A stretch of DNA of 64,000 nucleotides from Asterias rubens (Eukaryota > Echinodermata > Asteroidea > Forcipulatida > Asteriidae): NCBI RefSeq assembly GCF_902459465.1, contig NC_047070.1, forward strand, positions 1,798,001-1,862,000, in the 5' to 3' direction. The notes beneath the pieces are model-generated. The model did not search any database. It saw only the letters and a program-made list of their open reading frames with translations, and was not told the origin of the DNA. Below, one piece after another: positions 46,043-57,964 of this stretch. Position 1 is the first letter of the stretch, and each line of letters begins with the position of its first letter. The position numbers were made by a program, and so were the translations under genes.

Positions 46043-49000
46043 TTACATATCCAACTCTGCATATGTAAATCCTTCACTCTCGACAAAGCTCTCTTCATTA
46101 CCAGCCTTGGAATAACCATTTAATTCACACATTTTGCGAACGCCAGATCCACGGAGGTCAAAGTTCACTGACTTACAGTTCAAATGAGACATGCATGCAC
46201 TGCAGCACCGAGTCAGGGTAGAGACATCCATTGTTTCTATGACATTGCCATGGAGACGGTAACCCTTGGTGATCGAGAATGTTTTGGCGGGACCTATATT
46301 CAATAGAAAAACAACATTTATTTGCGCTGGAATCGTTATTTAAAGTTAAAAATTAAAAGTTCACAGATTTACAAATAATTTACAGGGTTTACAGAAGGTA
46401 ATGGTGAAAGACTTCCCTTAAAATATTATTCCATGAAATGCTTTTCTTTTTGAGAAAACATTAAAACAATTATCAAGGTTTGTTTATATATATATAAGTT
46501 GTGATACACGAAGTGTGGGCCTTTGGACAATACTGTTTACCGATGTTGTGCGATTGCTTTAAAGGCAGTGGACAGTATTGGTAATTACTCAAAAGAGCAT
46601 AAAACCTTATTTGGTAACGAGTAATGGGGAGCTGTTGTACTACACATTGTGAGAAATGGCTCCCTCTGAAGTAACGTAGTTTTCGAGAAAGAAGTAATTT
46701 TCCACGAAATTGATTTTGAAACCTCAGATTTAGAATTTGAGGTCTCGAAATCAAGCATCTGAAAGCACACAACTTCGTGTGACAAGGGTGTTTTTTCATT
46801 CATTATTATCTCGCAACTTTGACGACCAATCAAGCTCAAATTTTCAAGCTCAAGGTTTGTTATTTTATGCATATGTTGAGATACACCAAGTGAGAAGACT
46901 GGGCCCAATTTCATAGAGCTGCTAAGCACACAAATTTGCTTAGCATGAAATTTCTTCCTTGATAAAAACACAATTACCAACCAAATTTCCGTGATTTTCA
47001 GGATAAGCAAACAACAGCTGAATACCAGTAACAAGCAAAATGGAACAAATGGAAATTTGGTTGGTAATCGTGTTTTTATCAAGGAAGAAATTTCATGCTA
47101 AGCAAATTTTTGTGTTTAGCAGCTCCGTTAAATTGGGCCCTAATAATAATAATAATAATAATAAGACTTGTAATGCGCACATATCCACCCTGCTGGGTGT
47201 TCAAGGCGCAGTAAAACCAAAAACAAAACAAAAAACAAAAACACAACACAAAGAAAAAAACAGACACAACAAAATTAGTCATTAAAAACCTGTGACATAA
47301 GATAAGTTTTGAGAAGAGACTTGAATTTTGCAGTACAAAGACAAGATCGAAGATTAAGTGGTAGAGAGTTCCAGATGCGTGGCGCGGCTGAAGAAAAAGA
47401 CCTGTCACCCCATGAGTGTCGAGACTTGGGTTCAATGAGGAGAAGCATAGAACTTGATCGAAGATTCCTTGATGGAGTGTAAACTTGAAGCAGTTCAGAA
47501 ATGTAGTGGGGAGCCTTGCCATTAAGAGCTTTGTGGACAATGAGCATCAGCTTGAAGATGATTCGTTGAGAGATAGGGAGCCAGTGTAGTTGTTTCAGAA
47601 TGGGGGTGATAGAACAGGATTTTCTAGACAGTGTCACAATGCGGGCAGCAGTATTTTGGAGCCGTTGAAGTCTGGAAATCTGGTTGTTAGGAAGACTGTA
47701 GAGCATTGCCGTTGTCAAGACGAGAAGTAACAAATGCGTGAATGACCTTTTCAGTGGCACTTTTGTCCAAGTACTTGCGAATCTTACCTATATTCCTGAT
47801 GTGATATGATGATAAACGAACAATGTTGTTGATGTGTGGCTGAAGTGTCATTGATGAATCAAAAATAACCCCTAAGTTCCGAGCTTTCAGCGAGGGAGCT
47901 ATCCGAGCATCACCGATGGAGATGTATGGCACTGAAACCTTAGTTAACTGTTGACGTGACCCAAATAGAAGGAACTCTGTCTTATCATCATTTAACTTCA
48001 GGAAGTTTTGTTGTGTCCAACGTCGAATCTCTTGGATGCATTTCTCAAGTCTTGCAATAGATGCATTGGCGTTTTCTTGAGAAGATTTAAACGTGATGTA
48101 TAGCTGAGTGTCGTCTGCGTACACATGGTAATTCAGATTAAATTTCAGGATGATGTCACGAATCGGTAAAGTGTATAGCGTAAACCACTGCGGGCCGAGT
48201 ACCGACCCCTGTGGCACAGAGTAGTTCAAAACAACAGGGTCGGATATCGCGGTGCCAATACATACATGCTGAGTTCTATTGTCTTTGACAATTACCAATA
48301 TGGTGTCCAGTGTATTTAAAGGCAAAGTATACCTTTGGTTTTTGGAACCGTTCGTTTGTACTAATCCTGGATGTATACAATGAAACTAAATTTGAAAATT
48401 GCATTTCAAAAGGTAGTTGCCTTTTTTAGATATCGTCGAAAATCTGCAGCGGTTATTCTGCAGCTTGTAGATGCTTGTAGATGCCTGAAAGGGGCTTTCG
48501 ATCAGGCCTGAAGTCATTTTCAGATTCAATTATTCCAGGAAGAAATTACAATTCTAAAAAAATACACTACAGACCATTGACGTCATCCACCCGCCATCTT
48601 AGAGGAAAAACGGTGACGAAACAATCGAAACGCACAGATTTGTACGCGCGGCGCACAGTTTTTGACCTCTTTTGACCTCTAGGTGAGGGCGCCCTACTGA
48701 AATGACGTCATGTGCATAAGGTCTATAGGCCCCACATGCGTTTTTGTATCACATCACGTGATTGGTTCTCGACCAATAAAACTTCACAATTTGTTACCAA
48801 TTTGTATAAAGCAATGATTTATGGACACACCACAGCAGTGTCACATACGCCATTGGCATGGCCAGTATAGTTTTTAATAATGTCTGGTACAATGACTTTC
48901 TTAGTCATAAAATACAGCTTACATTTTAATTCCTCAGACTATAGAGACAAATGCCAAATGGTTCGGGCAAGCCTTTGATTAGCAACCTCCAGGGCCCAAT

Positions 49001-52000
49001 TTCATAGACCTGCTAAGCACGAAAACTTGCTTAGCATTAAATTTATTTCTTGATAAAAACAGAATATCAACCAAATTTCCATTCGTTGCATATTGATTGT
49101 TACTTGTATTCAGCTGTTTTTTGCTTATCTTGAAAATCCTGAGGAAATTTGGTTGGTAATCCTGCTTTTGTCAAAGAAGAAATTTCATGCTAAGCAAATT
49201 TTTGTGTTAGCAGCTCTATGAAATTGGGCCCTGATGAGCAGACCCTGTGCCATTGTGCCATAAACATCCACTCAGAACTTAGGTAACTAAGCAAAAGCTT
49301 GCCACTAAATATGTGACATAGCAACTGTCTCGATAGTCTGAGGAAGACATAGCAACTGTCTCGATAGTCTGAGGAAGACATAGCAACTGTCTCGATAGTC
49401 TGCGGAATTCAAATTTTATTGGTAACTGCTGATCAAGCACGTAATTTTACCAGACAATATTCAAATCTCACAGGCAAATATGGCTAATATAAATATCAAT
49501 TATCACTATGATAAAAATGTGTACTGAAGTATCTGTACTTACATGAACTATGTTCACATATGCTTCTGAGTTTACTTGAACAAACTCTGTCGTTCAAAAA
49601 GAAGTCATATATTTCATACGCATGAACACAATCTTCCACTCCTTTACCGTTGCTTGGTTCACCTTTATGCCACATAGTGGAATCCGAAGGCAGAACGCTC
49701 CCATCCAGCCATTTAAATGAACCTAAAGGTGAGAAGAAGAAAAAAAAGTAAAAAGGTTCAGTTAGATTTTCATGGTTGATGGACAGCACCATAAACAAAT
49801 CTGAAAACTTTTTCAGAAAGCTTTTCAACTCATATTCATAAACACCCAGGACAGTTTATCCATTCTGATTGGCCTAGAGGGCATCACATGGCCATGTTTA
49901 AACGTGTGATATATATGGAGTGTTTAAACATAGGCGTGATGCGCAAGCTTTATGCTTACTGTTATTTTACGCAGAACGCACTCATACCGGTACTCAATGT
50001 AAAAACTTTTAGCATGCGCGCATATGCATCAATGCAATTTTTACCCTTCGCAAAACGAACCCAGATAACGTGAGAGAAACCTTCTGAATTGTTTAATAGA
50101 CTCTTTCCAACATTACGCTTTTTATCAGAAGGCCATTTATGGAGGGAAAAAGAGTCTTTTGTTCTCTTAGTGAATGTTTATACTGATGATCACATGCTTT
50201 AACTGTAAATATCTTACTTTTTTAAAACCCATACAATTCAGAGGGTTAAAAGAAAAGGTGACCCACATATAGTTTTCAACAAACTCTTCTCGTGCTTGCT
50301 CATTGTTTTGCTAATACTAAACATGATTAATATAAACATTTAAAGGCACTGGACACTATTGGTAACAGTATAATATTAATATATAATAACAAACCTGTAA
50401 AAATTTAAACTCAATTGGTCGCATGAAGTTGAGAGAGAATAATGAAAGAAAAAACACAATTGTCGCACAAGTTGTGTGCTTTCAGATGCTTGAGTTCGAG
50501 GCCTCATCAGCTGAGGTCTAAGATTCAATTCAAATATTGAGTGAGAACATACTTCTTTCTCAAAAACTGTGTTACTTCAGAGGGAGCTGTTTCTCACAAT
50601 GTGTTATACAACAGCTCTCCATTGCTCGCTACCAAGTTAGCCCTATATAGGACTCTTTCTCTGTACACAGATACAGCTATAATACGAAAGTGTAAGGCCG
50701 CCAGGGCTAGCTACCAAGTAAGTTTTTATACTTACAATTATTTTGACCAATAGTGATGTCCAATGCAATTAAAGACCCTGGACACTATTGGTAATTGTCA
50801 AAGACCAGTCTTCTCACTTGGTGTATCTCAACATATGCATAAAAATAACAAACCCGTGAAAATTTGAGCTCAATTGATCGTTGAAGTTGCGAGATATTAG
50901 TAATGGAAGAAAAAAACACCCTTGTCGCACAAGTTGTGTGCTTTCAGATGCTTGAATTCGAGGCCTCATCAGCTGAGGTCTCGAATTCAGTCCAATTTGA
51001 GTGAGAAATTACTTCTTTCTCAAAAACTACGTTACTTCAGAGTGAGCCGTTTCTCACAATGTGTTGTACAACAGCTCTCCATTGCTCGTTACCAAGTAAG
51101 TTTTTTAGCTTACAACTATTTTGACCAATTAGTGATGTCCAGTGCAATTAAAGACACTGGACACTATTGGTAATTGTCAAAGACCAGTCTTCTCACTTGG
51201 TGTATCTCATCAATGCATAAACTAACAAACCTGTGAAAATTTGAGCTCAACTGGTCGTCGAAGTTGCGATATCGCAAAGTTGTGTGCTTTCAGATGCTTG
51301 ATTTCGAGACCTTAAAATCTAATTCTGAGGTCTCAAAATCAAATTCGTGGAAAATTACTTCTTTCTCGAAAACTACGTTACTTCAGAGTGAGCTGTTCTC
51401 ACAATAATTTATACAACAGCTCTCCATTGCTCGTTACCAAGTACGTTTTATGCTAACAATTGTTTTGAGTAATTATCAATATTGTCCACTGCCTTTCAGG
51501 AACTCTCATTTACCTTCTTTTTCTGAGTCACTAGCCCCAAGCCAATAATTTTGACGAATTGCCTGATCTCGAAGCAGCTGCTGAATAAATTCAAATTCCT
51601 CTTTAGTTTCAAGGATAGCAAGCTCCTTCCCAAGTGATCTACAATAGTCACGTGCGTCACTCCAGGTTCGCTCTTCACTGATTATTGTGTAATCAGCACG
51701 ATTCAAGATAGTGACATCATTATGACACTTTGCAAACCCACCTGCAAGAAATGCACATCATTAAATATGCAAATTTGAAGAAAGAAAAAATCTGTAATAA
51801 CTAGTTCTTATATAGGGCATTCTACAATAATCATATCAATGGAATAGAATAGAATAGAATGGTTTATTAGCCAATGATTCAAAACAATCACAGGAATTTG
51901 AAGTAGTGGACTCGCATCGTAACAAAAATAGTTATTCACTTTACATTAGTGCCCTGGTCATTGCTAGCTTCCTGGGAGTATACACCCCTGGCCTGCCTTG

Positions 52001-53835
52001 GCACTCGTAAGCCTTACCTCACCCCTGGGTGAAGAGAAGCAATTATAGTGAAGTTTCATGCTCAGGGACACAAGTGTCATGACAGGAATTCGAACCCACA
52101 CTTCAATGACTTAACTGCCAGAACTTGATTTCGATTCTCTTAACCGCTTGAACATGACACCCTAGAAAACTATGGGTTTTAAGTAATATTCTTTGAAGAA
52201 AAGTGTACCCTCTTGCCAACCCTCTCCATCAACACATATCAAAAACACCATAATTAACAGAGTAATCAAATCTTTACTTAGGGGTTGAAGTCAGATTAAT
52301 ACTTAAATCAGTCTAAAAGTATTTCGCTTAGAAGTTTTCATTTTAAAAGACATACAAACACAAAAGCAGTGAATCAATTGACATGTAAATTGTCAAGGGT
52401 CTCAGAAACCAGAAAAGTTGACCTTAAGAAGTTGTAGTTAAATGCACTGGACACCTTTGGTAATAGTCAAAGCCCAGTGTATCCCAACATAATGCATACA
52501 ATAACAAATCTGCGAACTTTTGGACTCAATTGGTCATCGAAGTTGCAAGAGAATAATGAAAGAAAAATAACCTTGTTGCACAAATTTGTGTGCTTTCAGA
52601 TGCCTAATAAAAGGCTTCAGGCCTGAAGTCTTTTAATAATTATTTGATATCAAATAATAAACCACAAGGGAAACTGACTGGGTACATTTTTAAATGATTT
52701 AGGATTGAACAAAGAAAAATTTACTAGAGCGGGATTTGAACCAACGACCTCCGGTTTAACGTGCCGGCGTTAATTATTTGAGTGAGAAAATTACCCGTTT
52801 CTCAAAAACTACTTGAGATGGAGCCGTTTCTCACAATGTTTTATATTAATATCGAAGTCTTATATAGAGCACGTATCTACCAAACAAGGTACTCAAGGCG
52901 CTGAGTATATACAAACTTTCAGAAAGATAGGTAATTGCAGTGATGAATTCTGAGACCCAATTATTTAGCACCTTATAAGGGTTTACAAGGTGCTACGGCG
53001 CATTAAGCAGCCACATCCAGGAACACCGGGGCGAACCCCTTCTCTTTTCGATAAGTGCACTGGGTTATTTTACATGCGTTACACAACACATGGGACCAAC
53101 GGCTTTACGTCCCATCCGAAGGACAGCTCTCTTCTGCTCGTTTCTAAGTAAATTATTTTCAGTAATTAGTGTCCAGTGCCTGTAAATATGAAACATATAT
53201 TTACATGTAGGCTTATATACATTGTTTTCTTTCCAGGGATTTTTTTTTACGACTTGGATAGGTTGTGCTCATTCCATCTATCTTTAAATTACCATATCAT
53301 ACAACTTTGTATAGTTGTAGTTTATTGTGTTGACCTGTCTTACGGGCAGTGGACACTATTGGTAATTACTCAAATGAATTGTTAGCATAACAACTAACTT
53401 GGTAATGAGCAATAGAGAGCTGTTGATAGTATAAAACATTGTAAGAAACGGCTCCCTCTGAATTAGCAATATTTTTAAAGAAGAGGTAGTTTCTCACTCA
53501 AATAATAAATAAAAGACTTCAGCTGAAGCCTTTTATTATGCATCTAAAAGCACACACATTTATGCAACAATGGTGTTTTTTCTTTCATTATTCTTTAATT
53601 ACTCTTGCAACTTCGATGACCAATTGAGTCCAAATTTTCACAAGTTTGTTATTTTATGTTTTGATACACCAAGTGAGCATACTGGTTATTGACAGAACTT
53701 TACCAAAGGTGTCCAGTGCCTTTAATGTAGAAACAAATGTTACTTGTAATTGAAACTGAATTGAATTGAATACTCACTCTGAATAAAAGCGAACTTCCAA
53801 ACCAGGCTCCAAATTACAATCCTGGCGTAAAACAT
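46043..53835 (-). CDS. Lectin C: secreted C-type lectin with PAN/apple-like domain (EPS variant), 4 exons
   Basis: Third tandem copy. Exons: 53778-53835, 51514-51741, 49543-49722, 46043-46293. Phase 1 introns, 717 nt, 238 aa. The signal-peptide exon lacks one codon relative to A and B (58 instead of 61 nt). The lectin domain matches B except for E117-P118-S119 at the sugar-site triplet, followed by NGKGVEDC and YDFFLND. Ser replaces the usual Asn or Asp calcium and sugar ligand, so binding could be altered or lost. The PAN/apple-like exon ends YAELDM. Intron 3 contains the LINE fragment at 47141-48310. Intron 1 keeps the empty site for an element present in lectin A. Confidence 0.85.
46559..46900 (-). 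mobile_element. Common MITE family, copy in lectin C intron 3
   Basis: Reverse orientation, one end replaced by the adjoining GGGCCC MITE. Confidence 0.8.
46901..47140. mobile_element. GGGCCC palindromic MITE, copy 3, adjoining the LINE tail
   Basis: Ends gggcccaatttcatagagct and ttaaattgggccc. The LINE poly-TAA tail begins at the next base. Confidence 0.85.
47141..48310 (-). mobile_element. 5'-truncated CR1/L2-like LINE with reverse transcriptase C-terminus, frameshifted
   Basis: Minus-strand reading covers the palm and thumb of a non-LTR reverse transcriptase: SVPQGSVLGP (48212 region), the catalytic YADDTQLY, LNDDKTEFLLFG, then SRLDNGNAL. It continues in another frame with NNQISRLQRLQNTAARIV and LHWLPISQRI. 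The frame break is near 47700. The 3' end is a short UTR with gcgcctt and a (TTA)n tail at 47141-47164 (plus-strand TAA repeats), typical of this clade. The 5' part, including the endonuclease, is missing. It sits in intron 3 of lectin C beside the inverted-repeat element at 46901-47140. Confidence 0.85.
48992..49231. mobile_element. GGGCCC palindromic MITE, copy 4
   Basis: Ends gggcccaatttcatagacct and agctctatgaaattgggccc, in intron 3 of lectin C upstream of exon 3. Confidence 0.85.
49318..49402. repeat. 31-bp tandem repeat, about 2.7 units
   Basis: acatagcaactgtctcgata then gtctgaggaag recurs in lectin C intron 3. Confidence 0.9.
50340..51499 (+). mobile_element. Three head-to-tail copies of the common MITE family
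   Basis: Copies at about 50340-50770, 50768-51151 and 51149-51499 share single boundary words (aattaaagacactggacact). Neighbouring copies overlap in one terminal repeat, as in tandem amplification. The third ends 10 bp from the lectin C exon 2 donor. Confidence 0.85.
51850..52165 (-). mobile_element. Deu-like SINE copy in lectin C intron 1
   Basis: Same element and same position as 27350-27665 in lectin A, with a short (AATAG)n tract at its tail and a deletion in the body. Confidence 0.7.
52437..53188 (+). mobile_element. Common MITE family, copy with two nested insertions
   Basis: Broken by a tRNA-Asn-like SINE (about 52650-52770) and a LINE-like 3' end (52857-53127). Flanks match the uninterrupted copy at 27942-28282. 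Confidence 0.7.
53336..53725 (-). mobile_element. Common MITE family, copy in lectin C intron 1
   Basis: Reverse orientation, full length, paralogous to 33254-33769 and 41319-41680. Confidence 0.85.
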
Positions 53836-54130
53836 TGCGCTCGATGATCAGTTTATCCTGGATAAATAAACTCTTCTTCATTCACAGACAGAGAATTTAC
53901 TAAATGGCTGAAAATTGAGATGATACTGCGAGTCGATTAAAAAAGAATGTCGAAACAGGATGGGCAGTGTTTTGATATCGTTGTAGTGTTGATTGAATTT
54001 TCATGACACATCAATACCCTGAAAGCCACTGTAAATATGCACAGAAACGATCCAGAAAAATTGGCAAACAGTTTCTAAAATCTAACTTTGTAGCACTACG
54101 GTGCTAAGAACCAGCAGCCGATTTCACGAA
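53836..54130 (-). promoter_or_regulatory. Conserved upstream region of lectin C (shared by the lectin paralogues)
   Basis: Sequence 5' of the lectin C start is conserved in front of lectin B (41793-42060), in the orphan copy (43715-44130) and more weakly before lectin A (33945-34170). Shared blocks include the motif around gactcgcagt on the minus strand and tatcaaaacactgcccatcc. Conservation among paralogues partly reflects recent duplication, so this marks a likely promoter and 5' UTR rather than a proven one. Confidence 0.5.
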
Positions 54131-55144
54131 ACGCTAGGCTTAATCCTACCTTAACGCCCCCCCCCCCCAAGCCTTCTTAGAGTCAGAAACCCCCCCCCAA
54201 AAAAAAACAAAAAAAACAAAACAAACAAACATAGAAAAACAGACATAAACAAAATGCATAAATAAAGGATTCAACACATCATTCATAAGTCCCCCAGCCA
54301 CCCAAAAACGTCCTTGACTCCTCCCCTTCCACGAAGTTAAAATTACTGGATAAGCCGTGATGGCAATTAAGCCACTTCAGAGAAAATTGATACTGTAATA
54401 ACTGCATGAGCACCCATTAACTACATCTTCAACCAACTTTCACGCTCGGATACCCACACGTTATTGTCTATTGTTTTCATCATTATTCACATAGAAGATG
54501 ATGTACCTTGACGTTTCTAATTATCTTTTTCTCTTGTTTTAATTCATATCTAATCGACCTTAAAATGGGGATGACAAACAACTTCACACACAATGCATTC
54601 ATTGAGATGACTCTGATCAATCATGACATACTCAAATGAACACGTTTGATAATTTATTCACAAGTTAAAGGTACAATATATATGTTTTTCATCTTACACT
54701 GTATCATTTTTTTTATTAGTACTCTCATATCTGGTTGTTTAATGCAGTCAAAACATAAAATTACAACTAACTTTCATTTGTTGGCCTTGAAGTATTCAAT
54801 TTTGAAAGACAAAAATAGCAAAAATTAAGTATTTAAAAAACCTAGAAACATTCTTAAGAGAGTTGTTTGTATTAAAGTAGATGCATACAGCAAACATATC
54901 AAGAAAATGACTGGAACTTGATCAGTGTAATAGCCATGTTGGACCATAATTCTTGCCCAGCACTCAGGGCAAATACATTGTGCCCCACAGATTTGCCCTA
55001 AATACATCAAAATATTGTCCGCTGTGCGTTGATCTGATAATTAGGATAATGATAAGGGGCATCAAATGTCACAGAGAAAGAAACACAGTAAAGGTCATTC
55101 AACTTATTGCACGGCCCCATAACACGAACAGTTTGGAAACCTGG

Positions 55145-55325
55145 CATCACGCCTTAAGGCCCGGTCACACAGGCCCCGATACAAGAACGAAAACGAGAAC
55201 GATGAAAATGCACGCCTTCGATTGGTTGATTTCCTCAACGCAGAATACGCACCAATCAAGGGCGTGCATTTTTACCGTTGTCGATTTCGTTCTCGTTATC
55301 GGGGCCTGTGTGAACAGGCCTCAAA
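55145..55325. mobile_element. MITE with aggcccggtcacacaggc ends, copy 2
   Basis: Same insertion as 42905-43085 within the duplicated lectin upstream block. It was therefore present before the duplication. Confidence 0.85.
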
Positions 55326-56099
55326 TCTTGCACTTCAGCAATGAGAGCCCCGTAATTAAACATAAATAATTTTGTTGATCTGCGCGCCCTTGGTGGACTT
55401 TATTGCCCACCACTAAAATTGGTCAAGCTACAACCCTGATCTTGATGGCTACGTTTACCCGGACAACAGACGACCAAAACATCAACAAAAATTCAAGATC
55501 CTGCCACCACTTTTTCATTTGTTATATTTGTTATGAAATAAATTAGTTTGATTTTTGAGGTTGAACAAAGAATTGACTAGAGTGGGATTCGAACCAACTG
55601 AGCTATCTCGCTCTATGTTGGCGGTGTCCCCATTTTGTCAATATCTTTGTTCCGGGGTGCCAGTCAGAAGCTATACAACCATTAACTGCCGTGTAGCCAG
55701 GGAATACACCCAAATTACGATACAACCTGGGAAGCGGCAGCCAGGGGATCACCTTGGGATGTGACTTTTTGTTTCACATATCAATATAGACCACAAGGGA
55801 AACTGACTGGGTAAATTTTAAAAATGATTTTTGGGGTTGAACAAAGAGTTGACTTGAGTGTATCTAATTTATTCAAATGAGATATTCCTGTTGGTAAAAA
55901 TGAGTGAAAAGGTAGTGGCAGGATATAAAAAACTGTCCAAAACATCTTCCCAAAGTTTCAAGAAATTGATTTTACCTTGCTATAAATTTAAGTGTATAAA
56001 AAAACCAATTTTCCGTAAACGTTTCTCACAATGTTTTTTACGATCGAAAGCTGCTGTAGGCTTCTAACCCAAAGTTGTTTATTGCCATCAGTTTTAAAA

Positions 56100-56630
56100 G
56101 CGATTACCAAATGTATACATTCCCTTTAAAAGGGTAAAAGTTCTTAAAATGTGCATATTTACAATAGTTTTCCATAAAGAAAAAAAAAAATTAAGAATTG
56201 GTGTAAAAAAAAAAAAAACTGATTAAAATAGAAATAATATCTCAAAATCACTTAGCAAATGGAAGCTTACACTTGTATTTACATCTGTATAACTATTTCC
56301 AATTGCACACATAATATATATAAGTAAATGCTTTCAAAAAACTTCACATGTTTTTGCCTCTCCATACAACAGAACATAGATTTTAAACAAGTCTTTAGGG
56401 AGTTGTAACATTGAAAAGGTGTGGCAGCGTCAAGTTTTATTTTACAATTTCATCAACACATTTATTTCATTCAACTATCTGTAGGTCCTCAACAAACATG
56501 AAATTAAAAAGTGGATGAAATTAATTTAATAATTATCACATCTACATAGCATGCAAGTGTGAATTTATTGCATTATTGTTTACACAAATTATCAATAGCA
56601 CACATTAGTTTTATACATATTCCAAAGAAA
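56100..56630. other. AT-rich stretch without recognised features
   Basis: No open frame, inverted ends or repeat-family match to the rest of the window was seen here. Confidence 0.4.
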
Positions 56631-56635
56631 TAAAG

Positions 56636-56830
56636 GGTGTCATGGCCAAGTGGTTTAGAATTCAAGTCTTAAAAACCATCAGAGTGTGGGTTAGAATCCC
56701 ATTCATGACACTTTTGTCCTTGAGCAATATGATTTACTTCTCATCACAAGGGGGAAAAAAAGTACCTGTGAATGCATGGTTCTTGTGATTGATTAAGCTT
56801 AGTGCACTACACATGTGGCTGTTACTCCCA
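56636..56830 (+). mobile_element. Deu-like SINE copy, plus strand
   Basis: Head gtgtcatggccaagtggttt, B-box-like gggttagaatccc, and body ttgtccttgagcaatatgat, then a truncated tail with cccaatggagctgaga. Confidence 0.6.
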
Positions 56831-56846
56831 ATGGAGCTGAGATGGT

Positions 56847-57232
56847 TTAAAGACTCTGGACACTATTGGTAATTATCAAAGACCAGTCTTCTCACTTGCT
56901 GTATCTCAACATATGCATAAAATAACAAACCTGTGAAGATTTGAATTCAATTGGTTGTCGAAGTTGCGAGATAATAATGAAAGAAAAAACACCCTTGTCA
57001 CACGAAGTTGTGTGCTTTCAGATGCTTGATTTCGAGACCTCAAATTCTAAATCTGAGGTCTTGAAATCAAATTTGTGGAAAATAACTTCTTTCTCAAAAA
57101 CTTTGTTACTTCAGAGGGAACCATTTCTCACAGTGTTTTATACTATCAACCTCTCCCCATTACTCGTTACCAAGTAAGGTTTTATGCTAATGATTATTTT
57201 GAGTAATTACCAATAGTGTCCACTGCCTTTAA
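56847..57232 (+). mobile_element. Common MITE family, copy before the 57241 ORF
   Basis: Full length, ends ttaaagactctggacactat and caatagtgtccactgccttt. Confidence 0.85.
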
Positions 57233-57240
57233 AACCCACT

Positions 57241-57678
57241 TCGGAGACAACTAGAGACAGCAACAAGGACTTCGTCAATGATAGTTTTCTCCTACATGGC
57301 CCAAACGAGGGCGATAGAATGTTAAAACTGAAAAAGAATCATATGAAGAGTTTACCACTGGGAATGATTTTTAAAATCATCCCAGAAAGTATCATCCTCT
57401 ATGGGTCAGACGATTCAGTTGTCGTCGCTGATGAACAGGGGTCTTTTCCAGCACTAGATGGCTTCTTGACTCGGACAATCTCGGGTGATAAGGAACCAAA
57501 GTCACCCAGTCATAATCCGTTTGGATTCAACTTCAACATGATCCCCGCTCAGTCGGGAATGAGGGGTATGCCAACTAAAAGGAAGAGAGGCCAGCGAAAT
57601 AGTCACAGATGGCAATGCCCCAACCGCGTCCATCAAAGTCTTCAACCACAGTCTCAGAAGGCAGCGTTATTTATTTAA
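57241..57678 (+). CDS. Unrecognised open reading frame, about 145 codons, possibly an exon remnant
   Basis: The frame is open from 57241, directly after a repeat, to a stop at 57678. The first ATG is at 57319. It contains SLPLGMIFKIIPESIILYGS, then a Ser/Pro and basic C-terminus (KRKRGQRN). Codon texture looks protein-like and the frame has no repeat match elsewhere in the window. No family is recognised. It may be a single exon, a retrocopy or part of the mobile sequence that follows. A smaller frame near 57824 (MSDSNESPNLSDIEAWRKTI) runs about 50 codons. Confidence 0.3.
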   Translation, partial: SETTRDSNKDFVNDSFLLHGPNEGDRMLKLKKNHMKSLPLGMIFKIIPESIILYGSDDSVVVADEQGSFPALDGFLTRTISGDKEPKSPSHNPFGFNFNMIPAQSGMRGMPTKRKRGQRNSHRWQCPNRVHQSLQPQSQKAALFI

Positions 57679-57964
57679 ACACATGTTTTGTTGTTGAATA
57701 CATGGTTGAGTGAGCAGTGGATGTCTTTCCGAATCGCTCTCGAATCTTACCCAAATTAATCAAATATTACCGTTGACATATCTCAGTTTGTACATATTTC
57801 ATTATCCGGTCATAGTTTCAACATGTCAGACTCGAATGAATCACCTAATTTGTCCGACATCGAAGCTTGGCGAAAAACCATAGTTCCATACATCAACCAT
57901 GATGACAACTACAGTGAGATTTCCATCCTGAAGAACCAAATAAATGACCTTCAGATCTTGAATA

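Noticed and set aside
46585..47082. 165-aa minus-strand frame
   Set aside because: Lies wholly in the common-family and GGGCCC MITEs. Matching frames occur wherever these repeats are found.
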